In this document: in pieces, positions 33,359-41,573 of the stretch
Position numbering within the stretch: position 1 is the first letter of the stretch
Layout of the letters: each line of letters begins with the position of its first letter
Source: Azovibrio restrictus DSM 23866
GTDB lineage: Bacteria > Pseudomonadota > Gammaproteobacteria > Burkholderiales > Rhodocyclaceae
DNA: 64,000 nt
Reading direction: 5' to 3'
Assembly: GCF_000429665.1 (NCBI RefSeq)
Contig: NZ_AUCH01000005.1
Location: 124,001 to 188,000 of the forward strand
Notes under the pieces: generated by a model
The model's input: only the letters and a program-made list of their open reading frames with translations
The model's database searches: none
Told to the model about the DNA's origin: nothing
Position numbers and translations under genes: made by a program

Positions 33359-36300
33359 ATGACCACGCCCCAGTTCATCCACCTGCGCATCCACAGCGAG
33401 TATTCCATCACCGACGGCATCCTGCGGGTGGGGGATGCGGTCAAGCGGGCGGCAGGGGATGGCATGCCGGCCCTGGCCCTCACCGATCTGATGAATCTGT
33501 TCGGCCTGGTGAAGTTCTATACCGGCGCCCGGGGCAAGGGGGTCAAACCCATTGCCGGCGCCGACTGCTGGATCGCCAACCCGGAGGAGCCGGACCGGCC
33601 CCAGCGTCTGCTGCTCCTGGTGAAAAACCGCCAGGGCTACCTGCAGCTCTCCGAGCTGCTGACCAGGGCTTACACGGTGGACAACCGGCGCGACAAGGCG
33701 GAACTGCAGCGGGAATGGTTCTCCAGCATCGGCTGCGACGGCCTGATCGCCCTTTCCGGGGCCCATCTGGGCGATGTGGGCGAGGCTCTGCTGGCCGGCA
33801 ACAGCAAGCTGGCCCAGGAGCGGGCCCTGGCCTGGGAAGCCCTGTTCCCCGGCGCCTTCTATCTGGAAGTGCAGCGCTACGGCCAGCCCCAGGCGGAAGC
33901 CCTGGTGCAGGCCACTGCCGATCTGGCCGCCGAACTGGAATTGCCCCTGGTGGCCACCCATCCGGTCCAGTTCCTCGAGCAGGACGACTTCACCGCCCAC
34001 GAAGCCCGGGTCTGCATCGCCGAGGGCTACACCCTGGGAGATACCCGCCGGCCCCGGCCTTTCACCCCGGAGCAGTATTTCAAGACCCAGGCCCAGATGG
34101 CGGAGCTGTTCGCCGACCTGCCGGCGGCCCTGGAAAACACGGTGGAGATCGCCAAGCGCTGCAACATCGAGATGACCCTGGGCAAGAACTTCCTGCCCCA
34201 ATTTCCCACGCCCGAGGGCATGAGTCTGGATGACTACCTGATCCAGCAGGCCAGGGAAGGGCTGGAGAAACGTCTGGAGCAGCTGTTCCCCGACCCGGCC
34301 CTGCGCGCCGAGCGCCGCCCCGAGTATGACCGGCGCCTGCAGATCGAGACCGACACCATCGTGCAGATGGGCTTTCCCGGCTACTTCCTGATCGTGGCGG
34401 ACTTCATCAACTGGGGCAAGAACAACGGGGTGCCCGTGGGCCCGGGCCGGGGGTCCGGGGCCGGCTCCCTGGTGGCCTACAGTCTCGGCATCACCGACCT
34501 GGACCCGCTCCAGTACGCCCTGCTGTTCGAGCGCTTCCTGAACCCGGAGCGGGTGTCCATGCCCGACTTCGACATCGACTTCTGTCAGGACAACCGCTGG
34601 CGGGTGATCGAGTACGTGCGCCAGCGCTACGGGGCCGATGCCGTGTCCCAGATCGCCACCTTCGGCACCATGTCTTCCAAGGCCGTGGTGCGGGACGTGG
34701 GGCGGGTGCTGGATCTGCCCTATTCCATGTGCGACCGGATCTCCAAGCTGATCCCGGTGGTGCAGAACAAGCCTGTGTCCCTGGCCGAGGCCCTGGAGCA
34801 GGAGCCGGCCCTGAAGGAGATGATGGCCGACGAGCAGGACGGGGAATCGGTGCGGGAACTGTTCGACCTGGCCCAGCGCCTCGAGGACCTGACCCGCAAC
34901 GTGGGCATGCACGCCGGGGGCGTGCTGATCGCCCCGGGCCGCATCACCGACTTCTGTCCCATCTACCAGGCCACCGGCAACGATGCTTCCCCGGTCTCCC
35001 AGTTCGACAAGGACGACGTGGAAAAGGCCGGCCTGGTGAAGTTCGACTTCCTCGGCCTCAGGAACCTCACCATCATCAAGCTGGCCCTGGAATACGTGCA
35101 GCGTCTCACCGGGGAGCAGCTCGACCTGATGAGCCTGGGCTTCGAGGACCCCGCCGCCTACCAGATTCTCAAGGACGCCAACACCACGGCGATCTTCCAG
35201 GTGGAATCGGACGGCATGAAGAAGCTCTTGAAGAAGCTGGCCCCCGACCGCTTCGAAGACATCATCGCCGTGCTCGCCCTGTACCGTCCCGGCCCCCTGG
35301 GCTCCGGGATGGTGGATGACTTCATCCTGCGTAAAAAAGGCCAGCAGGCCATCGACTACTTCCACCCGGACCTGACCGGCTGCCTCTCCCCCACCTACGG
35401 GGTGATCGTGTATCAGGAACAGGTGATGCAGATTTCCCAGATCATCGGCGGCTACACCCTGGGGGGCGCCGACATGCTGCGCCGGGCCATGGGTAAGAAG
35501 AAGCCCGAGGAAATGGCCAAGCACCGGGCCACCATCGCCGAAGGGGCGGCCAAGAAGGGCTATGACCCGGCCCTGGCCGAACAGCTCTTCGACCTGATGA
35601 CCAAGTTCGCGGAGTACGGCTTCAACAAGTCCCACACCGCCGCCTACGCCGTGGTCACCTACCACACGGCCTGGCTCAAGGCCCATCACTGCTCGGCCTT
35701 CATGGCGGCCACCCTGTCCTCGGACATGGACAACACCGATACGGTGAAGATCTTCTACGAGGACTGCCTGCTCAACAAGCTCACCATGCTCGGGCCGGAC
35801 GTGAATGCCTCGGCCTACCGCTTCGAGCCCGTGGACCGCAAGACCATCCGCTACGGCCTGGGGGCCATCAAGGGCACCGGCGAGCAGGCGGTGAACGTGA
35901 TCCTGGCAGCCCGGGAGAAGAATGGCCCCTTCAAGGACCTGTTCGATTTCTGCAAGCGGGTGGACAAGCGCCAGGTGAACCGCCGCACCATCGAGGCCCT
36001 GATCAAGGCCGGCGCCTTCGACAGCATTGACCCGGACCGCAACAAGCTGCTTTCCTCGGTGGGCCTGGCCATGGAGGCGGCGGAGCAGGCGGAGCGGCAC
36101 GCCCTGCAGGTGAGCCTGTTCGAGTCCGGTCCGGCCGCCGAGGAGCACGCACCCCAGTACGTCCAGGCCCAGCCCTGGAGCGACAAGGAAAAGCTGATGC
36201 AGGAGAAGCAGGCCCTGGGCTTCTTCTTCTCCGGCCACCCCTACGACAGCGTCAAGAGGGAGCTGTCCCGCTTCGTGCGTCGCCGCCTCAACCAGCTGGA

Positions 36301-36802
36301 GCCGGCCAAGGAGCTGACCACCCTGGCCGGGATCGTGATGGGGGTGCGCACCCAGATGACCAAGCGGGGCAAGATGCTGTTCCTGCAGCTCGACGACGGC
36401 ACCGGCATGGTCGAAGTCTCCGTCTTCAACGAACTGTTCGAAGCCGAGCGGCGCAAGATCATCACCGACGAGGTGCTGGTGGTGGAAGGCAAGGTCAGTT
36501 ACGACGACTTTTCCGGCGGCAACCGGGTGGTGGCCGACAAGCTCATGACCCTGGGCGAGGCCCGGGCCCGTTTTGCCCGCAACCTGGTCCTGAAGATGAA
36601 CGGCCAGGCCGATGTGGCGCGCTTGAAGGTGCTCCTGGCCCCGTTCCCCGGTACCGCCGCCGTGCGCATCCACTACCGCAACAGCAAGGCCGCCTGCGAG
36701 TTGGTCCTGGGGCCCGCCTACCGGGTCAGCCTGGAAGATGGCCTGCTGCAGGACCTGCAGGCCTGGCTGGCCCCGGAAAACGTGGAAATCGTGTACGCTT
36801 GA
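33359..36802 (+). CDS. dnaE: DNA polymerase III subunit alpha
   Basis: The 1147-aa replicative polymerase. N-terminal PHP domain (starting FIHLRIHSEYS), polymerase palm with the catalytic PDFDIDF aspartates (near residue 403), the GPGRGSGAGS phosphate-binding stretch before it, helix-hairpin-helix and C-terminal OB fold (about 985-1060, beginning TLAGIVMG). Length is standard for DnaE1 of betaproteobacteria. An intact frame; it lies divergent to the signalling operon and is followed by a GGDEF gene, not by accA as in enterics. Confidence 0.97.
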   Translation: MTTPQFIHLRIHSEYSITDGILRVGDAVKRAAGDGMPALALTDLMNLFGLVKFYTGARGKGVKPIAGADCWIANPEEPDRPQRLLLLVKNRQGYLQLSELLTRAYTVDNRRDKAELQREWFSSIGCDGLIALSGAHLGDVGEALLAGNSKLAQERALAWEALFPGAFYLEVQRYGQPQAEALVQATADLAAELELPLVATHPVQFLEQDDFTAHEARVCIAEGYTLGDTRRPRPFTPEQYFKTQAQMAELFADLPAALENTVEIAKRCNIEMTLGKNFLPQFPTPEGMSLDDYLIQQAREGLEKRLEQLFPDPALRAERRPEYDRRLQIETDTIVQMGFPGYFLIVADFINWGKNNGVPVGPGRGSGAGSLVAYSLGITDLDPLQYALLFERFLNPERVSMPDFDIDFCQDNRWRVIEYVRQRYGADAVSQIATFGTMSSKAVVRDVGRVLDLPYSMCDRISKLIPVVQNKPVSLAEALEQEPALKEMMADEQDGESVRELFDLAQRLEDLTRNVGMHAGGVLIAPGRITDFCPIYQATGNDASPVSQFDKDDVEKAGLVKFDFLGLRNLTIIKLALEYVQRLTGEQLDLMSLGFEDPAAYQILKDANTTAIFQVESDGMKKLLKKLAPDRFEDIIAVLALYRPGPLGSGMVDDFILRKKGQQAIDYFHPDLTGCLSPTYGVIVYQEQVMQISQIIGGYTLGGADMLRRAMGKKKPEEMAKHRATIAEGAAKKGYDPALAEQLFDLMTKFAEYGFNKSHTAAYAVVTYHTAWLKAHHCSAFMAATLSSDMDNTDTVKIFYEDCLLNKLTMLGPDVNASAYRFEPVDRKTIRYGLGAIKGTGEQAVNVILAAREKNGPFKDLFDFCKRVDKRQVNRRTIEALIKAGAFDSIDPDRNKLLSSVGLAMEAAEQAERHALQVSLFESGPAAEEHAPQYVQAQPWSDKEKLMQEKQALGFFFSGHPYDSVKRELSRFVRRRLNQLEPAKELTTLAGIVMGVRTQMTKRGKMLFLQLDDGTGMVEVSVFNELFEAERRKIITDEVLVVEGKVSYDDFSGGNRVVADKLMTLGEARARFARNLVLKMNGQADVARLKVLLAPFPGTAAVRIHYRNSKAACELVLGPAYRVSLEDGLLQDLQAWLAPENVEIVYA

Positions 36803-36838
36803 AGCTCACCGACCGGCCTTACCCTACTTTGGTCTAGC

Positions 36839-36867
36839 TTGTCACGCCAGAGGGGGCAGTCTAGACT
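36839..36867 (+). promoter_or_regulatory. Promoter of the multi-receiver GGDEF gene
   Basis: TTGTCA (36839-36844, five of six matches) and TAGACT (36862-36867, four of six) are exactly 17 bp apart. The predicted transcription start near 36874 is only about 5 nt before the ATG. Confidence 0.5.
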
Positions 36868-36878
36868 AGCGGGCTATC

Positions 36879-38519
36879 ATGGTTCCCATATCCGCCCTGC
36901 AGCAGAAGGAAAAAGCCATACAGCTTGCCTGGTCCCATTACCAGGCCCTTCCCAGCTTCGACAATTTCGTCGAGTTTGCGCTATTGCTCAACAGCCTCAC
37001 GGACTTTCTCATCGACAAGTCCCTGACTGGGCTGTTGCACGCCAGTCGCCAGCTGGAGCAGCAGGCCCTGGCCCTGTTCGGGGACGAAGCCAGCCACCCG
37101 GTTTCCGCCAAGGTGATGGAGGAACTGAGCCAGCGGGTGGCCCGGCTGGGCGAACTGCTGCGCCACTATGCGGGCGTCAGCGAGATGCTGCAGGAACGCC
37201 GGGAACAGGATGGCGCTCCCCTGCCCGAGGTGCAGCCGGTCACGGCCCACGTCTCCCTGATCGGCGAGGCCGGGACCCATTGGGAGGAGCTGGTTTCCCA
37301 GCTCGGCTACTTCGGCATTTCGGTGCATCAGGGCAACTGGGAGATGCCCACGGCCGATGACGCCGATGACAGCGTTTTCCTGGTGGACCTGGGGGGACTG
37401 GCTATTTCCTCATGGCTCGGGGCCCTGAACCAGCTGCGTGAGCGGCGGCCCCTGGCCCAGATCATCTGCCTCGGGGTGCCCGAGGACTTCGTGGCCCTGG
37501 ACCGGGCCCTGCGGGCCGGCGCCGATCATTGTCTGACCCAGGGCACGCCCCTGCAGCGGGTGGTGGGGCAGGTGCTGGAGCGTAACGGCAGCAGCGAACA
37601 GGATCCCTACCGGGTGCTGGTGGTGGAGGATTCCCGCACCGCCGCCCGGGTGATCTGCCGCAGCCTGGAAGAAAACGGCATTGCCACCCGGGTTTTGCAT
37701 GATCCTTCCCTGTCCCTGGCCGCCATCCGCCAGTTCCAGCCCGACCTGATCCTGATGGACATGTACATGCCCTGCTGCACGGGGGTGGAGGCGGCCCGGG
37801 TGATCCGCCAGCACGACGAATTCCTCAGTATTCCCATCGTCTATCTCTCCGGCGAGACCGACATCGGCCTGCAGGTGGATGCCCTGCGCCTGGGGGGGGA
37901 CCATTTCCTCACCAAGCCCTTCAACCCGGTGGTAATGAATGCCGTGGTGAAGAGCAAGATCGACCGCTACCGGGCCCTGCGCCGTTCCATGCTGAACGAC
38001 AGCCTGACCGGGCTGCTCAATCACACCAGCACCAAGCAGGCCCTGGCGGTGGCTCTGGAGGCTGTCCAGAATGGCGGCGACAGCGTGGCCGTGGCCATGC
38101 TCGACATCGACCATTTCAAGGGCGTCAATGACAGTCACGGGCATCCGGTGGGGGATCAGGTGATCCGCAGCCTGGCCTGGCTGCTCAAGCAGCGCCTGCG
38201 CCGGGGCGACATCGTCGGCCGTTACGGCGGCGAGGAATTCGTGCTGGGTCTGGTGGGGGTCAGCCCGGCGGATGCCAAGGAAATCCTGGACCGGATCCGG
38301 GAAGATTTCTCCCGCATTTCCTTCAGTGTTCCCGGCGGCTCGTTCCGGGTCACCTACAGCGCCGGGGTGGCGGCCTGTCTCGATTGCCAGCCCCGCTGCC
38401 TGGAAGCCCTGCTCGAGGCCGCGGACGAGGCCCTTTACGTGGCCAAGCGCCAGGGCCGCAACCAGGTGGTCCTGTCCGGTCACCTGTCCTGCTGTCAGCC
38501 TCACGCCAGCCTGTTCTGA
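36879..38519 (+). CDS. Multi-receiver diguanylate cyclase (PleD-like)
   Basis: A 546-aa cytoplasmic protein: N-terminal helical region (about 1-115, possibly Hpt-like but without an identifiable His), a degenerate receiver (about 125-225; Asp in LVDLGG kept, conserved Lys lost), a full receiver (about 247-365; VVEDS, LMDMYMP, TKPFN) and a GGDEF domain (about 380-535) with GGEEF and RRGD inhibitory site. Two receivers followed by GGDEF recall PleD. No ribosome-binding site is evident and the predicted promoter nearly abuts the ATG. Confidence 0.85.
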   Translation: MVPISALQQKEKAIQLAWSHYQALPSFDNFVEFALLLNSLTDFLIDKSLTGLLHASRQLEQQALALFGDEASHPVSAKVMEELSQRVARLGELLRHYAGVSEMLQERREQDGAPLPEVQPVTAHVSLIGEAGTHWEELVSQLGYFGISVHQGNWEMPTADDADDSVFLVDLGGLAISSWLGALNQLRERRPLAQIICLGVPEDFVALDRALRAGADHCLTQGTPLQRVVGQVLERNGSSEQDPYRVLVVEDSRTAARVICRSLEENGIATRVLHDPSLSLAAIRQFQPDLILMDMYMPCCTGVEAARVIRQHDEFLSIPIVYLSGETDIGLQVDALRLGGDHFLTKPFNPVVMNAVVKSKIDRYRALRRSMLNDSLTGLLNHTSTKQALAVALEAVQNGGDSVAVAMLDIDHFKGVNDSHGHPVGDQVIRSLAWLLKQRLRRGDIVGRYGGEEFVLGLVGVSPADAKEILDRIREDFSRISFSVPGGSFRVTYSAGVAACLDCQPRCLEALLEAADEALYVAKRQGRNQVVLSGHLSCCQPHASLF

Positions 38520-38542
38520 TTTTTTCCTGCGCCAGTAAAAGC

Positions 38543-38564
38543 AAGGCCGCCCGTGGGCGGCCTT
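38543..38564. terminator. Hairpin terminator between GGDEF gene and peroxiredoxin
   Basis: AAGGCCGCCC / GGGCGGCCTT inverted repeat. On the minus strand it is followed by GCTTTTAC, giving a T-rich tail for the peroxiredoxin transcript; the plus side has no T-run. Confidence 0.7.
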
Positions 38565-38588
38565 GGCGTTTCCAGCACTTGCGGGGGA

Positions 38589-39188
38589 TTACAGGGCCTG
38601 GGCGTTCTCGGCCAGGTACTGGGCCACACCTTCGGGAGAGGCGTTCATGCCCTTCTTGCCCTTCTGCCAGCCGGCGGGACAGACTTCGCCGTGCTCTTCG
38701 GTGAACTGCAGGGCATCCACCATGCGGATCATCTCATCCACATTGCGGCCCAGGGGCAGGTCGTTGACCACCTGGTGGCGCACCACGCCCGCCTTGTCGA
38801 TCAGGAAGGAGCCCCGGAAGGCGACGCCGGCGGCATCGAACTCCACGTCGTAGGCGCGGCAGATTTCGTGCTTCACGTCAGCCACCATGGGGTACTGGAC
38901 CTGGCCGATGCCGCCCTTTTCCACCGGGGTGTTCTTCCAGGCCAGGTGGGTGAACTGGGAGTCGATGGAGACGCCGATTACTTCCACGTTGCGCTTCTTG
39001 AACTCGTCCAGGCGGTGGTCGAAGGCGATCAGCTCCGAGGGGCAGACGAAGGTGAAATCCAGGGGGTAGAAGAACATCACCACGTACTTGCCGCGGTAGT
39101 CGGACAGCTTCAGATCCTTGATCTGGTTGTCGCCGAACACGGCGGTGGCGGTGAAGTCAGGGGCTTGCTTGCCTACGAGGACGGCCAT
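38589..39188 (-). CDS. Typical 2-Cys peroxiredoxin (AhpC/Prx1 type)
   Basis: A 199-aa thiol peroxidase reducing hydrogen peroxide and organic peroxides. The peroxidatic Cys is in FTFVCPSE (near residue 50), the resolving Cys in EVCPAGW (near 170). The full-length C-terminal tail is closer to Prx1/eukaryote-like AhpC than to enterobacterial AhpC. No AhpF reductase is adjacent, so thioredoxin is the likely electron donor. Good Shine-Dalgarno AAGGAG; see the promoter and dyad upstream. Confidence 0.93.
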   Translation of the reverse strand: MAVLVGKQAPDFTATAVFGDNQIKDLKLSDYRGKYVVMFFYPLDFTFVCPSELIAFDHRLDEFKKRNVEVIGVSIDSQFTHLAWKNTPVEKGGIGQVQYPMVADVKHEICRAYDVEFDAAGVAFRGSFLIDKAGVVRHQVVNDLPLGRNVDEMIRMVDALQFTEEHGEVCPAGWQKGKKGMNASPEGVAQYLAENAQAL

Positions 39189-39222
39189 GGGAATCTCCTT
39201 GTGGGTTGGGGAAGAGCCGGGG

Positions 39223-39261
39223 AATGTAGCGAAGGGAGTTCGGCCCTGTCAAATGACAGGG
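39223..39261 (-). promoter_or_regulatory. Peroxiredoxin promoter with overlapping perfect dyad
   Basis: On the minus strand a perfect TTGACA (39252-39247) is 18 bp from TACATT (39228-39223). The -35 lies inside an 18-bp perfect inverted repeat CCCTGTCA-AA-TGACAGGG (39244-39261), a good candidate operator. The 2-nt loop is too small for a terminator. It does not match the OxyR or Fur consensus. Confidence 0.6.
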
Positions 39262-39282
39262 TGATGGCTGCGGCTGGGGCCT

Positions 39283-39570
39283 TCAGGGATTGGGGTGTAC
39301 CTGGAAGCCATAGCCGGGGGGGACGCCAGCGCTGCTGGGGGCGCAGCCGACTTCGTCGACCCGGGCGCCCGGGGGGCCCTGGCGGGCCCAGTCCAGCAGG
39401 GAGTCGATGGCGAAGGGGGAGCCGCAGACCAGGGCTTCCACCTGGCCGCTTGCCAGGTTGCGCACCCAGCCTTCGATATGCCGGGCCGTGGCCTCCCGCT
39501 GCAGGCTGGCCCGGTAGCCGACCCCCTGGACGTGGCCGGAAATCAGCAGGTGCATGGTTTCAGACTTCAT
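39283..39570 (-). CDS. acyP: Acylphosphatase
   Basis: A 95-aa enzyme hydrolysing carboxyl-phosphate bonds such as acetyl phosphate or 1,3-bisphosphoglycerate. Both signature segments are present: GHVQGVGYRAS with the catalytic Arg and GWVRNL with the catalytic Asn. ATG 39570 overlaps the end of the sulP gene; an ATG at 39555 is also possible. Probably co-transcribed with the transporter. Confidence 0.9.
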   Translation of the reverse strand: MKSETMHLLISGHVQGVGYRASLQREATARHIEGWVRNLASGQVEALVCGSPFAIDSLLDWARQGPPGARVDEVGCAPSSAGVPPGYGFQVHPNP

Positions 39571-41248
39571 CTTCCTGGAGGGGAGGGAGCAGGTATTCGG
39601 CACGGGCCAGGGCATCCGTGAGCGTGGTGCAGACGTTCTCGTCGCCCAGGTGGTCGATGAAGCCGGAGCGGTAGAGCAGGGAGCCGGGCTGGGAATTGAG
39701 GCCGCACACCAGCAGGGTGCAGCCCCGCTTCTTCAGCTTGCCGAGCAGGTTTTCCAGGCCTTCCAGGCCGGTGGTGTCGAGCTGGATCAGGCTTTGCATG
39801 TCCAGGATCACCACTTCCGGGTGGCCAGCGTGGGGATCGAGCAGGATTTCCAGTTTGTTGACGGCGCCGAAGAACAGGGAGCCGTAGAGCCGCCAGGCGG
39901 TGATGCGCAGGCTGCCGTCCGGGTACAGGAAGGCGGGTTCCTGCTCATGTTCCTTCAGGGGCAGGCGCTCGATGCGGGTCAGTTCCGACATCCGGTAGAT
40001 GAAGAACAGGCAGGCCAGCACCATGCCCAGCTCCACGGCGATGGTCAGATCGAAGACCACGGTGACGAAGAAGGTGGACAGCAGGATGGCCCGGTAATTG
40101 TTGGAGAAGCGGCGCAGCTTCTTGAACTCGTGCCATTCCCCCATGTTGATGGCCACCACCACCACGATGGCGGACAGGGCCGCCAGGGGAATGTGGCTGG
40201 CCAGGGGGGCCAGGACCAGCACCATGGTCAGCAGCACCAGGGCATGCACGATGCCGGCGATGGGGGTGCGGCCGCCGGAGCGGATGTTGGTGGCGGTGCG
40301 GGCGATGGCACCGGTGGCGGCAAAACCGCCGAACAGGGGGGCGGCGATGTTGGCCAGGCCCTGGGCCATCAGCTCCTGGTTGGGATCATGCCGGTCCTCG
40401 ATGGTGGTATCCGCCACCCGGGCCGAGAGCAGGGATTCGATGGCCCCCAGGAGGGCGATGGTGATGGCCGGGGAGATCAGCTTGCCCAGGGTTTCCAGGG
40501 ACAGGGAGGGCAGGGCGAAGGCGGGCAGTTCCTGGGGGATGCCGCCAAAGCGGCTGCCTATGGTTTCCACCGGCAGTTCGAACAGGGCCGTGGCGGCCGT
40601 GGCCAGCACCAGGACCGCCAGGGGGCCCGGCGCCCGGCGCAGGAAGCCCAGGGTCCGGGTCTGGGCCAGGCGGTTGTAGAACAGCAGGAAGATCAGGGAG
40701 GCCACCGACAGGGCCAGGGTGGGCAGGTGCACCGACTGGATGTTGGCGGCCAGCACCTTGATCTTGGCGAAGAATTCCGGCGGCAGCTCGGCGATCTGCA
40801 GCCCCAGGAAATCCTTGAGCTGGGCCATGAAGATGACCACGGCGATACCGTTGGTGAAGCCGATCACCACCGATACCGGGATGAAGCGGATCAGCTGTCC
40901 GAGCCGGAAGATGCCCATGGCGAGCAGGAACACCCCGGCCAGCATGGTGGCGATGAGCAGGTTGCCAAAGCCGTACATGGCGACGATGCCATAAACGATG
41001 GGAATGAAGGCGCCGGTGGGGCCGCCAATCTGTACCCGGGAACCGCCCAGGGCGGAGGTGATCAGGCCGGCGACGATGGCGGTCCAGATGCCGGCGGTGG
41101 GGGAGGCGCCGGAAGCGATGGCGAAGGCCATGGCGAGGGGCAGGGCCAGGACGCCGACGGTGATGCCGGCGGCCACGTCCTTCCCCAGCTGCGCCTGGGT
41201 GTAGTCGGGAAGACAATCCAGCAGCTTGGGGTGGAAGGGAATTTTCAC
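39560..41248 (-). CDS. SulP-family inorganic anion transporter
   Basis: A 562-aa SLC26/SulP protein: a membrane domain of about 12-14 segments (about 15-430) with the GPTGAF substrate-site region and a cytoplasmic C-terminal STAS domain (about 440-555; VVILDMQSLIQLDTTG). Family members move sulfate, bicarbonate or dicarboxylates; the substrate is not decidable here. No carbonic anhydrase gene is adjacent. A small membrane protein is encoded 5 bp upstream. Confidence 0.88.
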   Translation of the reverse strand: MKIPFHPKLLDCLPDYTQAQLGKDVAAGITVGVLALPLAMAFAIASGASPTAGIWTAIVAGLITSALGGSRVQIGGPTGAFIPIVYGIVAMYGFGNLLIATMLAGVFLLAMGIFRLGQLIRFIPVSVVIGFTNGIAVVIFMAQLKDFLGLQIAELPPEFFAKIKVLAANIQSVHLPTLALSVASLIFLLFYNRLAQTRTLGFLRRAPGPLAVLVLATAATALFELPVETIGSRFGGIPQELPAFALPSLSLETLGKLISPAITIALLGAIESLLSARVADTTIEDRHDPNQELMAQGLANIAAPLFGGFAATGAIARTATNIRSGGRTPIAGIVHALVLLTMVLVLAPLASHIPLAALSAIVVVVAINMGEWHEFKKLRRFSNNYRAILLSTFFVTVVFDLTIAVELGMVLACLFFIYRMSELTRIERLPLKEHEQEPAFLYPDGSLRITAWRLYGSLFFGAVNKLEILLDPHAGHPEVVILDMQSLIQLDTTGLEGLENLLGKLKKRGCTLLVCGLNSQPGSLLYRSGFIDHLGDENVCTTLTDALARAEYLLPPLQEDEV

Positions 41249-41253
41249 GGTGA

Positions 41254-41526
41254 TCAGGGTTTGGTCTGGGTGAGTTGCCGCAACTGGGCATGGCTGGCCA
41301 CGGCCACCAGCACCCGGGCCAGGGCCCAGAGCATGAGCACGAAGCCGGCCACGATGCAGCCGATGGCCCCGAGCAGGGTCTGGGGTACGCCGAGCAACAT
41401 CAGGGGGGAGCCGGTGACCAGGAAGCTGCCGCCCAGGGCGATGAGCAGCAGGCCGGCCAGGTCGGCCAGCAGGTAGCCGGCCAGGGCCGGCGTCAACAGG
41501 CGGGGAGCGGATGATTCGGCTTGCAT
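41254..41526 (-). CDS. Small hypothetical membrane protein
   Basis: A 90-aa protein with two clear hydrophobic helices (about 14-38 and 50-75) and a polar C terminus. Its stop is 5 bp before the sulP start, so the two are likely cotranscribed. No family recognised. Confidence 0.55.
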   Translation of the reverse strand: MQAESSAPRLLTPALAGYLLADLAGLLLIALGGSFLVTGSPLMLLGVPQTLLGAIGCIVAGFVLMLWALARVLVAVASHAQLRQLTQTKP

Positions 41527-41573
41527 AGGGCGTGGATGCTAGCCCACCAGCCTTTCAGGAAGCTTACGTTGGC

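Noticed and set aside
33305..36673. A very long open frame (over 1100 codons) antisense to dnaE
   Set aside because: Its translation is low-complexity Gly/His/Gln/Leu text typical of the mirror frame of a GC-rich gene; dnaE on the opposite strand is unmistakable.
36839..36845. TTGTCAC upstream of the multi-receiver GGDEF gene as a Pho half-site
   Set aside because: It is single, with no repeat at 11 bp, and is better explained as the -35 element.
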